This document shows positions 36,925 through 46,588 of a stretch of DNA of 64,000 nucleotides, in pieces. Position 1 is the stretch's first letter. Every line of letters begins with the position of its first letter. The notes under the pieces were generated by a model that was not told the origin of the DNA, did not search any database, and saw nothing but the letters and a program-made list of their open reading frames with translations. The position numbers and the translations under genes were made by a program. Origin of the DNA: Verrucomicrobiaceae bacterium (lineage in GTDB: Bacteria; Verrucomicrobiota; Verrucomicrobiia; Verrucomicrobiales; Verrucomicrobiaceae); NCBI GenBank assembly GCA_016713035.1, contig JADJPW010000004.1, forward strand, positions 496,001 to 560,000, in the 5' to 3' direction.

Positions 36925-39052
36925 GTTTCAGCGAGGTTGGCGTTCAAAACGGCCCAGCAGTCCATACCCGGCTCCTCATCGGTGAACCAGCGCCAGCGGT
37001 TCCGCTGGTATTTAGACTCCACTTTGGCCTTCAGGGGCCGTAGGAAGCCTTTTTCACTGTTTGGGGCCTCTTCTCCGAGCACGAAGCGTGCACCGTCGAT
37101 GTCATTGAAGAAATACTCCTGTAGCAGCGGCACCACTTTCCGTCGAAACACACGGTTGAAGCCTTCTGCATCCTTCACACCCATGAAGAACGCATGACCG
37201 ATGCGGTGATCGCGATCCTTCCGCAGTTCGATCCGCTCATTGAGCCGGTTCAGCACGCTTTTCATCTCGTCAGTCAGCCCCTCGCAAACACTGAAGTTCG
37301 GAGCCAGCTCCTCAAACTCAAAACGCCGCCGCAGCGCCACATCCAGCAGGGCCAACGATTTGTCCGCCGTGTTCATCGTGCCAAGGATGTAAAGGTTCGG
37401 TGGCACCGCGAAAAGCTCACGCGAGGAAGGCAGAGTCACTCGTAACGCATTCTCCGCGCCCTCACGCTTGTCCTCCTCAATGAGCGTGATCAGCTCCCCA
37501 AAGATGCGGCTGATGTTCCCTCGATTGATCTCGTCGATGATCAGGACGTAGGGCGGATAGTTTTTGTCAGCGCGAAGCTGCCAGCCGGAACGTGGACCCT
37601 CTTCAAGATAGGAGGACACGACGGATGCCTTGTCTGCAATTCCTTCCGTGGAAGTCCCTTCAGGTGCTTGCTGGGATTTCTTGGCTTGAGGAGCAATTTT
37701 AGAAGCGAGGTAGTTGTAAATCGCGGCAACCACTCCGAAATGAGCGCCTTTGCTGAGTGCTTCAGAAACTTCCATGGATGAAATTCGCTCCATTGGAAAA
37801 TAGGCCTGCCAAATCTTGGCTGCATTTGCCCTTCCGCAGGTAAGTTCCTTCTGGGTCGATTTGTTGATAGCCTTGATGTTTCCAAGCTCCGTTGCGGAAA
37901 GTTGCCATATCACTCCCTTGAGACCATCAATCTCAAGACCATCCGTCTCGTTTACAACTTCGATGAGAATTCTCCAACATGTATCAAAGAGGCTTCCATC
38001 CGCAGACCCTTGTGGGCGCTCCAAACATGCAGCGAGGGTTTCGATCGCCATTTCTTTGAAAACGCCATCCCTCACCTCAAATCGTGCTTCTCTGTCCTCG
38101 CTCATCACCGGACGAATTCCCTCTATAAAGTCCTCGTAACTGAATGACTGGTGAAAGGTGGCCAGACGGATGCGCCCTGAATCACAGGCTTTGTCATAGG
38201 CGGCCTTGGCATGGTCATCGTCTGGAATCTCTCGGCCTTCTATAATTTCAGCGGCACGGCGAATGGCTTCATAAGTTTTGCCAGTGCCAGGCGGACCGTA
38301 GAGGATTTGGTTCAGGGGTGGTTTCGTCCATATCATGGCTGGCGTTGTTTTGGTTTCATCATCGTCATCTCCATCGTCGCTAGGCTTCGTTTTGCGCAAA
38401 GGACTCTCCGGCCAACTGTAGAGAAGGTGGCCAATCTCCCGGAGGCTGCGCCCGTTGAGCTCTGGAATAGCACGGAGGATTTCAACAAGCTGGCGGTTGG
38501 CAAAGGCGGTGAATCTTTTGCCATGAATGCGTTTGCTCACTCCGCCGAACATTCTGATCCACTGCTTGAGGTGGTAGAAGGAGTAAATATTGATGACTTC
38601 ATCCGGGAAATATAGTGCAGCCATTTCGTGCGCAGAGCTGAGGTATAGCGAGCAACCGGGAGTGCGTCGATCTCATCCCAACGTCCAGTTTTGCCGAGTT
38701 CGATGCAGCTGAGAAAGTCCGCCCGTAGTGCCTGCCAAGCTGCTTGCGGGTCAGGCATGTCCGGTATTGCGCTGCGCCACATCTGGCTTTTGCGATTATA
38801 ATACACGCCGAGCTTGCCCGCGCTGCCACCACTCATGCTGCCGAGACCATCTGAACCAAACTCAAGCAGATAGCAGAGCGTGGATTTGTCATTTTTGCCG
38901 ACGGCGAAGCGCTCCAGCGGCAGTGTGGCAAACTCGTCGAGCGGGAAGCGCTCAATGATTTCTGCACGGGTTTGATCCGCCGCCGCAAGTGTGGGCAGAA
39001 TCGTGGCACGATCCACAGTGGCGACGAAATCGAGAAAGGCTTTGACGAGCAT
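36921..39052 (-). CDS. mcrB: McrB-like AAA+ GTPase/ATPase of McrBC, frameshifted
   Basis: Begins at ATG 39052 (MLVKAFLDFVATVDRA). The N-terminal 220 residues do not match the DNA-binding domain of E. coli McrB that I know. The frame breaks near 38622-38626; one added G joins ALRTKW to AALYFPDEVINIY. The motor carries Walker A YGPPGTGKTYEAI, Walker B LIIDEINRGNISRIFGEL and the McrB sensor GTMNTADKSLALLDVALRRRF. Restored length is about 710 residues. It translocates along DNA to activate McrC cleavage at modified sites. The N-terminal domain probably sets the modification recognised. Confidence 0.75.
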
Positions 39053-39097
39053 AAGGCAGGTCTATCCGGCTAGGAATGCGGAACAACCGGGTTCTTT

Positions 39098-40714
39098 TCA
39101 CCGCCGCCCGTGATTGAAATCGACGGGCTTCTTCACGGTTTTTGCGCCGAGATTGCCCTCGATGGTTCCACGCGTGCAGGTGGGATCGACGACGATGGTG
39201 GCGGGCTTGTTTTGGAAGGTGTTGCCGGTGAAGACGAGGTCGTGGCCGTTGGGGGGCGAAGGTGACGGCTTCTTCGGGGCAATGGGGGCCGAGGTGGAAA
39301 ATGTTATCTTTGACGATGATGGGGCCGTAGGTGGCTCCGGGCTCGTAGAGGGTGAAGTAGAGCTCGGGGAAGTGGCCTGGCTGCGCGGTCTGGAAGGCGA
39401 TGCGACCGAGGCGTGGGTCGGGGTCGTTTTTGGTGGTGTTGTTGACGAAGATGTTGCCGGTCATGATGAAGTTCACGGGCTGGTTGATCCAGGCACCGCG
39501 ACCGCCGCCACGGAAGGTGTTTCCGGTCATGGTGACATCGGTGCAGCTTTTCTCGACGCTGATGACGCGGCTGCCATTGGTGCCATCCACGAGATTGCCG
39601 GTGATGGAGGCGTTTTGGCAATACTCGGCCAAAAAGAACGCTCCCATGCGGCTGCCGAGGATGTGGTTGCTGGCGAAAACGATGTTTTTGCAGCGCTGGA
39701 TGTGCATGGTGTCGCCGATGGCGCTGAGCTGGCAGCCCGTGACACGCACATCGCGTGCGCCGACGATGTCGAAGGCGCCTTTGCCGGGTCCGCTGCCAGT
39801 GGGGGCATAAGCGGCGAGGTAGGTGGCCTGGAGGTTAAAGGCCAAAGTGCCGCTACCGTCGCTTGTGAAGCGAATCGGTGCTCCGCCGGGTTTTTCGGCG
39901 ATTTTGATGTGGGTGGGTGTGGACTCGACGACGAAGTATTGGAGGCCGCGAAGGATGTTTTTCGGCAAATCATTGCCCATGAAGGTTAGCGCCTCTTTCG
40001 GCTCATCGGTGGCGCTGATGGCGAGCGGGCGAGTGGTGTTGTCGAACTTCACGAGGTCGCCGCTGAAGGCTACTTCGCGCATGAGATCGGTGCGGAAGTA
40101 TTTTTTGGCCCGCTCGACTTCCCAGGGCTGGTAGGACTCGGGAAACGTGATGATCTGCCAGAGGTAGCCGTAGTCCCACATGAACTTGCCGCTGCGCAGC
40201 AGGGTGCAGCTATCGAGAGTGACACGCTCGGCGTAGTGCTCGACTTCGCTCTCGCTTTTCGTGCCGTATTTGCCATGCACGCCGATGACGGCGGCGGCCA
40301 TGCCGTCGGCCTTCACATCGCGAAACAAAATGTCGTGCGTGCCGCCTTCGACGGTGGTGGTGATCTCGATGCCTTTCGTGTTGGCGTTCGGTTCCCAGGT
40401 GTTGTCCTTCTTCGCGGGGTCAAAGACATGCCCGATGAACTCGCCGCCATGCCATGCGAAGTGCGCGATGTTTTCACCAGCAAAGAGCACTACGCGAGCT
40501 TTGTCCGGCAGCGACTCCGGCAGGGAGGAAGCGTGCGCCGTGGGCCATGATGGTGGTGTTTGATCGCAGGGGGGATCGGCTGCGTGCCATCGAGATGGTA
40601 ATCGCCCGCAGGGATGGTCACGACGCCACTTTTTTCGAGTAGCGCGGCGAGTTTTGCCGAGTCATCGGCGAGTGCGAGGGTGGTGAGGAGAGCGAGGCAC
40701 AAAAAGAGCTTCAT
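39098..40714 (-). CDS. Secreted right-handed beta-helix protein, frameshifted
   Basis: ATG 40714 starts a signal peptide (MKLFLCLALLTTLALA). A pectate-lyase-like stack of repeats follows, for example HIQRCKNIVFASNHILGSR and NASITGNLVDGTNGSRVISV, then DVTMTGNTFRGGGRGAWI. Frame breaks fall near 40500-40560 (at least two shifts) and near 39257. The end frame stops at TCA 39098-39100. About 540 residues when restored. Probably a polysaccharide lyase, or a glycan-binding or glycan-epimerising protein. It is in the middle of a run of reverse-strand genes. Confidence 0.65.
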
Positions 40715-40807
40715 GGCGCGATCATAACGGCTTTGGCTGGCCAAATTCCACGCTCAAAGAACGTGCGGCATGTCCATGAGAGCGGAGGGCGGCATTTTGC
40801 CCCTGAT

Positions 40808-41514
40808 TCATCCGCGTGAGCGCGGACGCGTGACGAAAAAGAGCGCGATGCCAAGCAGCGCGACGACTGCGGTGCCTGCGGTGAGCACGGTGAGGACGAA
40901 GTCACGGGTGTCTTTGTCACGGATGAAGCCGAGCTTGTGGAAGTTCGTGAAGATGGTGGCTTCGAGCTGGCGCTGGCGATCGGTGTGGCGTGTGACGCTG
41001 CCGGTGGTGGTGCTGACATAGACGCGGGTGTCGAGAGCGTCGCCGGTATCAAAGCGATACACGGGCAGGATGCGGAAGATGTTGAGGTACTCGGTGTTGA
41101 AGGCGGTGAGGTAGTCGGTTTTTTCACCTCGGAGCCTGCGAGGAAGCCGCGTGCGATCTCCGCCGCGTAGGCTTCATCTTGGGCGGCATCGACACGGCCA
41201 TCTACGGCGCTGACGTAGTGCGGTGTCTTCGACTCTGGGGTGTAGATTTGATACCAGGGCTGGCCACCGATGCCGCGCAGATTCACGGCTTGCACGGTGG
41301 GCGCGGGGTTGCTGAGCTTGGCAGTGGCTTCTGCGACGCTGATGCGGATGGCGTTCACGTCCATGCCACCGCCGGAGGGCTTCGCCTGCGGTGGCGGGGC
41401 CTGCGTGCGTGTCATGACGTTATGAATCACCCCACTGCCAGCGGCCATGAGGACGGAGATACTGAAGAAGAGGCCGAGCCAGCGGTGGAGCTTGCGGATG
41501 GTGCGGGGATTCAT
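40808..41514 (-). CDS. PepSY-domain membrane protein, frameshifted
   Basis: About 235 residues from ATG 41514 (MNPRTIRKLHRWLGLFFSISVLMAAGSGVIH), with an N-terminal helix. A PepSY-like periplasmic part follows (ISVAEATAKLSNPAPTVQAV). One A is missing from the A-run near 41128; adding it restores EVKKTDYLTAFNTEYLNIFR. A second helix (LTVLTAGTAVVALLGIALFF) is at the C-terminus. PepSY proteins are linked to peptidase control or iron reduction; a specific role cannot be stated. Its start overlaps the stop of the CPBP gene by four bases. Confidence 0.65.
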
Positions 41515-42484
41515 GTGAGAGTGATCGAGTGAGGCGGCTTCTTTTGGAGCCGCGACACGATGAAGCCAGTGAAAAGTACCGTCGCGAATGGTGCGAGGCC
41601 GATTTTGAGGTTCGCGCCGATCCGGGGCAGGCTCTGGCCGCTGGTGATGAGCGCAGTGGGCAGGGTGAGGGCCATGCAATACTTCAAACCAAAGACCCAA
41701 CCCGCATGCAGGCCGATGGGCAGCCACAGACGGCCACTGCGCAGCCGAGCAAAGGCCAAAACAGCCCCCACAGCGGTCAGCGTGAGGAATTCTGCCACGA
41801 AAAAGCGCCAGTCGCCAAAGCCGCTGAAGAGCTGACTTAGCACGGCGAATCCGCTATGCCAGCGCACAGCCTCATCCGCGAGCTGCCAGCTCTCTGGTGG
41901 GCGCAAAAAGTGCACAATGGCGAAAATGAAGGATACACCAGCAAAAAGCCTGCCGCGTGCTCATGCTGCGAAGCAGGATGCCGAGCAGTGCGCCGCGAAA
42001 AAAACAGCTCTTCGATGATTCCTGCGCCCAATGCGGCCGTGAGATGCGGCGCGAGCCGTAGCCAAGCCGCGTCCGCTTTGAGCTGATACACGCCACTTTG
42101 GATAAAAAGCAGCCCCAGGCCAAAAAGTAGCCCCGCCGCTAGTGCGAAGCCGGTGAGCGCTTCTTTGATCCCAGTGCCCACAGGCACCACCGGAGGCCAC
42201 ACACGCCGATCCAGCCGGATGAGCCGCATGAGCGGCCACAGTAGCCCCAGCGCGAGCACCAGCACGGCCCGGTTGAAGTAGCGAGTGAAGCTAGCGCGGC
42301 GGATCTCATCCAGCAGCCACTGCGTGATGCCTAGATCACGCAGCGAGGAGCCGCTGAGCCATGCCTGAGCCCATTTCCCCAAATCAAAGAGCAGCGGCGC
42401 GAGGAGTGCCCCGCCGATAAGTACGGCGGCGAGGTAGCCGAGCAGGGGCGGCAGGGCAGAACGAGATGGACCGGGAGGTTGCAT
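41511..42484 (-). CDS. CPBP-family intramembrane protease, frameshifted
   Basis: From ATG 42484, about eight helices. Catalytic motif 1, EELFFRG, appears only after correcting a break near 42003; motif 2 (HFLRPPESWQ) and IGLHAGW are in the last frame, after a second break near 41920. This is the CAAX/bacteriocin-processing (Abi) family. Substrate unknown. It is upstream of the PepSY gene and shares ATGA with it, so the two probably form an operon. Confidence 0.65.
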
Positions 42485-42523
42485 GCGCGGGGTGACTATC
42501 GCATGCTAGCCTCGCATCAATCT

Positions 42524-42646
42524 ATGAAAAAAAACCAAGCGCACGAATGGCACGAATCCATCCCCGAAGGAGGCAAGCGCTATGTGCGTGCCTCTTGGGA
42601 CTTCCGAAACTGGATCTGGCACTACCTGATCGAGCCCGAGAACTGA
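42524..42646 (+). CDS. Small 40-residue protein
   Basis: ATG 42524 to TGA 42644-42646. Rich in Trp, His and Glu (EWHESIPEGGKRYVRASWDF, then RNWIWHYLIEPEN). Such short Trp-rich proteins exist in Verrucomicrobia, but usually seem longer, so the C-terminus may be lost at the junction with the permease gene, eight bases downstream. The function is unknown. Confidence 0.4.
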   Translation: MKKNQAHEWHESIPEGGKRYVRASWDFRNWIWHYLIEPEN

Positions 42647-42654
42647 CGGAGGTG

Positions 42655-43860
42655 ATGCCGCGTGGCGCGGCCGCCGGTCGTGAAGTGGCTGCGCAGGTGG
42701 AAAAAGGTGCCCGCGTGCTGGTGGCTGTGCGCGGTGGTCAGGCGGAGGACAGCGCCTTTGCCAGTGCAGCGGAGGCGGAGCTGAGAAATCGCGGCGCGAG
42801 CGTGCTCGCCGTCGTGCAGGGCGAGCCGCGTGATGCCCGTGCCGCGCTGCGGCGCATCGCCGAGGCTGGCGGCGGGCTGGACTACATCGCCGGCACGGAT
42901 GTGACTGCGGGGTGGCTGGTCTTTAGCGATCTGGGCGCGGATTTCCCGTCGATGAAGGACGCACGCGTGCTCCAGCCACGCAGCACACGCTGGCCGGTGT
43001 TTTTGACTGCGGAGAATTTGCTCAATGTCGCCAGCCAGATCGCGGTGATCGCCATTTTGGCCATCGGCATGACGATGGTGATCGTGGCAGGCGGGATCGA
43101 CCTGAGCGTGGGCAGTCTCATCGCCCTGAGCGCGGTGGTGACGACACTGGTGATCCGTGATGCCTACGGCGGCACCAGCGCGGGCACCGTGGGCATGCTG
43201 GCGGCAGGCGCATGCGGGGTGGCGGTATGCGGCGCATGCGGTTGGTTGAATGGAGTGCTCATCACGCGGCTACGGCTACCAGCCTTCATCGTCACGCTGG
43301 CGCTGATGCTGGTGTGCAGTGGCCTGTCGTTCCGCCTGGCGGAGAATCAGAGCGTGTATCAGGTGCCAGAGAGCTTCATCTGGCTGGGACGCGGCGCGGA
43401 TCTGGCTGGTGTGCCGAATGCAGTGCTACTGATGCTGCTGCTCTACGCGGTAGCGCATGTGCTGATGACGCAGACAGCCCTGGGGCGGCATCTTTATGCC
43501 GTGGGCGGCAATGCGGAGGCGGCCATGATCTCCGGCGTGCCGGTGCAGCGAGTGACGGTGCTGGCGTACACGCTTTGTGGCCTGCTCGCAGGTCTGGGCG
43601 GCGTGGTCATGGCCTCGCAGCTCAAGAGCGGCAGCGGCACCTTTGGCACGAAGTATGAGCTCTACGCCATCGCCGCCGCCGTCGTCGGCGGGACGAGTCT
43701 CAGTGGTGGGCGTGGCACCATGCTGGGCACGCTGCTGGGTGCCTTCGTCATCGCCGTGATCCAGAACGGCATGAATCTGACCAATGTAGAGAGCAATACG
43801 CAAAACATCGTGCTCGGAGCTGTGATCCTGCTGGCCGTGGTGGCAGAGCGGCGGCGGTAA
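42655..43860 (+). CDS. Sugar ABC transporter permease (RbsC type) with an unusual N-terminal domain
   Basis: From ATG 42655, after a GGAGG ribosome site; an upstream in-frame start exists at 42547. About 105 N-terminal residues form a predicted soluble alpha/beta domain (GARVLVAVRGGQAED, VLAVVQGEPRDAR, a Gly-Leu-Asp-Tyr loop). The RbsC-type permease follows: IAILAIGMTMVIVAGGIDLSVGSLIAL, VGGNAEAAMISGVPV (EAA-like loop) and VVGGTSLSGGRGT. The usual first membrane helix is absent before the soluble domain. It imports a sugar such as ribose or xylose with a separate ATPase and binding protein, neither of which lies in this window. Confidence 0.75.
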   Translation: MPRGAAAGREVAAQVEKGARVLVAVRGGQAEDSAFASAAEAELRNRGASVLAVVQGEPRDARAALRRIAEAGGGLDYIAGTDVTAGWLVFSDLGADFPSMKDARVLQPRSTRWPVFLTAENLLNVASQIAVIAILAIGMTMVIVAGGIDLSVGSLIALSAVVTTLVIRDAYGGTSAGTVGMLAAGACGVAVCGACGWLNGVLITRLRLPAFIVTLALMLVCSGLSFRLAENQSVYQVPESFIWLGRGADLAGVPNAVLLMLLLYAVAHVLMTQTALGRHLYAVGGNAEAAMISGVPVQRVTVLAYTLCGLLAGLGGVVMASQLKSGSGTFGTKYELYAIAAAVVGGTSLSGGRGTMLGTLLGAFVIAVIQNGMNLTNVESNTQNIVLGAVILLAVVAERRR

Positions 43861-43930
43861 GCCGCCTAATCCCGCATTTTCACACTCCGGGATGGAAGCG
43901 CATCCTTCTGATTTTGTGACCCTCTGAGCC

Positions 43931-44006
43931 AAGTGCTCAGTTTTCAGTGCTCAGTTGCATTTTTGCCTCATAAAACTCCCCACTGAGCACTGAGGACTGG
44001 GCACTT
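43931..44006. repeat. Long inverted repeat (hairpin element type 2, copy 1)
   Basis: Arms 43931-43955 and 43982-44006 are 25 bases each and pair with about three C/T differences that would still give G-U pairs in RNA. The loop is 26 bases. The arm is built from repeated GTGCTCAGT units, and a related element is at 63246-63310. It sits between the permease and the LysM lipoprotein, and could be a transcription terminator, an mRNA 3' end or a small mobile repeat. Confidence 0.75.
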
Positions 44007-44108
44007 TCCGAGTCATTGCGCGAAAAATGCGGGCTAATTTCTCTCCGTTTTAAAACATTCCCTAGCCTTGACCATCCCCACCGCTGACCGCATCATGGCG
44101 ACCTCTGT

Positions 44109-44627
44109 ATGACGAAAACGCCCTTTCTTTTCGCCCTCGCCGCATCCCTCTGCCTAGCCGCCTGCAAATCGACCAACGATCCCGCAGCGAATGTGAGCGA
44201 CCCCTACGCCTCGAACTTCAACGACGGCCATTACAACCCCTACCCTGGCTCCAGCGGCCCGGCGGATGTGACCATGCCGAATTACGAGACACCGCCACCA
44301 CCCGCCTCCGCACCAGAGCCACCCGCGAATCCGTATTCCTTTGATGCGCCGAAGAAAACCGTCGCCTCCACCTCCTACAGCACGCCCAAGCGCAGCACCA
44401 CGAGCAGCAGCAGCTCAAAACCCAAGTCCAAACCGAAAACCACCGCCTCCAAATCGAAGTCCAAGGCCAAACCCAAATCCAGCAGCGGCTCCAAAGTCAC
44501 TGTGGGCAAGGGAGACACCCTCTACGGCATCGCTTTGAAGAAAAAGACCAGCGTGGCCAAGATCAAGGCCGCCAACGGCCTCACGAGCGATCTCATCCGC
44601 CCCGGACAGACTCTGAAAATTCCCTGA
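44109..44627 (+). CDS. LysM-domain lipoprotein
   Basis: 172 residues. Lipobox LCLAAC (Cys about 19), a Pro/Ser region, a Ser/Thr/Lys-rich linker (residues about 80-130), and a C-terminal LysM (VTVGKGDTLYGIALKKKTSV, then IKAANGL and RPGQTLKIP). It probably anchors to the outer membrane and binds peptidoglycan. It precedes the sigma factor by 60 bases. Confidence 0.8.
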   Translation: MTKTPFLFALAASLCLAACKSTNDPAANVSDPYASNFNDGHYNPYPGSSGPADVTMPNYETPPPPASAPEPPANPYSFDAPKKTVASTSYSTPKRSTTSSSSSKPKSKPKTTASKSKSKAKPKSSSGSKVTVGKGDTLYGIALKKKTSVAKIKAANGLTSDLIRPGQTLKIP

Positions 44628-44687
44628 TTTTTCACTCGAATAAAGAGCCCGGCCCCCGCGTCAGAAACCCGCCAATACCACTGAAAC

Positions 44688-45302
44688 ATGTCCGCAGCCG
44701 CTGCCGCGACCGAGCCCGTCGAACCCACCGACGTGGATCTGGTCAAACGTAGCCAAGCGGGCGACACACGCGCGTTTGACCTGCTGGTCACACGCTACCG
44801 CGGGCGCATCTACGCCATGACCTACCACCTCGTACAGAATGAAACTGAAGCATGGGACCTCTCCCAAGAGGCCTTCATCAAGGCATGGCGTGCCTTGCCG
44901 AACTTCAAGCTGGACGCGGCCTTCTACACCTGGATCTACCGCATCGCCCACAACGTCACCTACGACTGGCTGCGCAAAAAGAAGATCGAAAGCGCAGGCG
45001 AATTCGATGACGAGCACACCGAGCACCGCGCCATGCCCGGCGCACGCACTGCACCGCAGGGATTCGATGCACCCGACCGCGCCATGAAGCGTGAGGAGCT
45101 AGGCCGCCGCATCCAGGATGCCATCAGCCGCCTCTCCCCAGATCACCGCCAAGTCGTCGTCCTGCGTGAGGTGGAGGGGCTCTCCTACGAAGAGATCGCG
45201 CAGATGGTGCCCTGCTCACTGGGCACCGTGATGTCCCGCCTTTTTTACGCACGCAAGAAACTCCAGGAAATGCTCAAAGACACTTATGAAAACCCCGTCT
45301 GA
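44688..45302 (+). CDS. ECF-type RNA polymerase sigma factor
   Basis: 204 residues. Region 2 is DVDLVKRSQAGDTRAFDLLV through EAWDLSQEAFIKAWRALPNF and FYTWIYRIAHNVTYDWLRKKK. Region 4 is LSPDHRQVVVLREVEGLSYEEIAQ with a helix-turn-helix. This is an RpoE/SigW-like extracytoplasmic-function sigma factor, with a 25-30 residue spacer between regions. Its 3' end overlaps the anti-sigma gene by 17 bases, so they are translated together. Confidence 0.9.
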   Translation: MSAAAAATEPVEPTDVDLVKRSQAGDTRAFDLLVTRYRGRIYAMTYHLVQNETEAWDLSQEAFIKAWRALPNFKLDAAFYTWIYRIAHNVTYDWLRKKKIESAGEFDDEHTEHRAMPGARTAPQGFDAPDRAMKREELGRRIQDAISRLSPDHRQVVVLREVEGLSYEEIAQMVPCSLGTVMSRLFYARKKLQEMLKDTYENPV

Positions 45303-45936
45303 CGAAAACCACGACCTCATTCGCTGGCTAGACGGCGAAATGAGTCCCAACGAGAACGCCGCTTTCGAAGCCGCGCTCCAAAACGATCCGCAGCTCGCTG
45401 CGGAGGCAGAATCCATGCGCCGCCTCAGCGCCACGCTGAAGGCGCATCTGCCCGCCGAGCTGCCCATGCCTCATGCGGACTTTTTCAATTCCCAGATCCA
45501 AGTCCGCATCGCCCAAATGGAAATCGACGAGCAGCGGGAGCAAAACCGCCGCGCAGAGAGCCGTAGCGCTGCCGGCGGCTGGCTTAGCTGGCTACGCATG
45601 CCCTGGTTCGCCACCGCAGCGGCAGCGGCGCTAGTCGTGGCCGGCTTTGCCTGGATGCAAATGGGCTCCCGAGGCGGCACCACAGCCATTCTGAGCTCCT
45701 ACACGCCGAATCCGACCATCAGCGCCGAGGTCTTCCACTCCGAAGAAGCCCGCGCCACCGTCATCATGCTCGGAGGCCTAGAGCCCATGCCCGCCGACCA
45801 CAAGATCACTGGCTTCAAAGTCCACCACGCGGAATCCGACGCCGAAGTGGCCACCACCACGTTTTTTGACGAAAAAGGCAGCGTACTGCTCGTCATGGCC
45901 ACCGATGCCAAAGGCCAACCCCAGGTGCTCAAATAA
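45286..45936 (+). CDS. Anti-sigma factor (single-pass membrane protein)
   Basis: 216 residues. The cytosolic start (DENHDLIRWLDGEMSPNENAAFEA) is a typical anti-sigma helix bundle but lacks the zinc HxxxCxxC motif. One membrane helix (WFATAAAAALVVAGFAW, about residues 105-122) is followed by a periplasmic domain. It overlaps the sigma gene, and probably holds the sigma factor inactive until an envelope signal. Confidence 0.75.
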   Translation: MKTPSDENHDLIRWLDGEMSPNENAAFEAALQNDPQLAAEAESMRRLSATLKAHLPAELPMPHADFFNSQIQVRIAQMEIDEQREQNRRAESRSAAGGWLSWLRMPWFATAAAAALVVAGFAWMQMGSRGGTTAILSSYTPNPTISAEVFHSEEARATVIMLGGLEPMPADHKITGFKVHHAESDAEVATTTFFDEKGSVLLVMATDAKGQPQVLK

Positions 45937-45953
45937 CGAAAACACGATTCCGC

Positions 45954-46508
45954 ATGCCGAACGAAGCCACCGCACTCAATGCCGCAAAAAACTGTCGCCG
46001 CCCCCAGCGGCGCTCGGCGTGCCGCGTGCTGCTTTCGGCAGGTTTGATGCTGTTTTCATCCTTCGGAGCCGCGCAGCAGCCAGCACCGCTCCCGGCCAAA
46101 AAACCGGCCACCGACGGCAAAGTCTGGGGAGCGCTCATTTTCGCTGTGAATGATGCCTCCAAGCTCACCGGCAGCGCCGAAAAAGCCCCCGAAGGCCAAA
46201 AAGACCTCACCAAGCGCCTCGCCAAAGTCTTCCCCTACCAGCACTACGAGATCCTGGGGCAGCACCTGCAGGATGTGCTCCGCGAATATGAATCCTGGGT
46301 GGTGCCCACGCGTGATTTGTTCCTCAAAATCGACTCCAAAGGCCCAGCGGCTGATGGCGGCATGAATCTGCACCTCCAAGTCTGGCGCGAGCAGCAAGTG
46401 CTGGTCAAAACGGATGCCGTCCTGCACCCACAGAGCCCCCTCTTCATCGGTGGCCCGAAATGGCGTGATGGGCAGCTCATCTTTGTGCTGGAATCGCAGA
46501 AAAAGTAA
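45954..46508 (+). CDS. Secreted protein, possibly part of the sigma/anti-sigma operon
   Basis: 184 residues with an Arg-rich start and a hydrophobic signal segment (VLLSAGLMLFSSFGAAQQ). The mature part is predicted alpha/beta with no family recognised (KVWGALIFAVNDASKL, then FPYQHYEILGQHLQDVLREYE). It follows the anti-sigma gene by 17 bases and might be the sensor or a target of that pathway. Confidence 0.55.
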   Translation: MPNEATALNAAKNCRRPQRRSACRVLLSAGLMLFSSFGAAQQPAPLPAKKPATDGKVWGALIFAVNDASKLTGSAEKAPEGQKDLTKRLAKVFPYQHYEILGQHLQDVLREYESWVVPTRDLFLKIDSKGPAADGGMNLHLQVWREQQVLVKTDAVLHPQSPLFIGGPKWRDGQLIFVLESQKK

Positions 46509-46588
46509 GCTCCGCCGCAAAAATCACTCACCCATCCGCAAAGAGGGGAAAGCTCTAGGGGCATTCTGCGCCATGTTAGCACTGCTCA

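Noticed and set aside
40490..40744. A poly-His stretch (KHHHHG) suggesting a metal site or tag.
   Set aside because: It arises only in the wrong frame after a break in the beta-helix gene.
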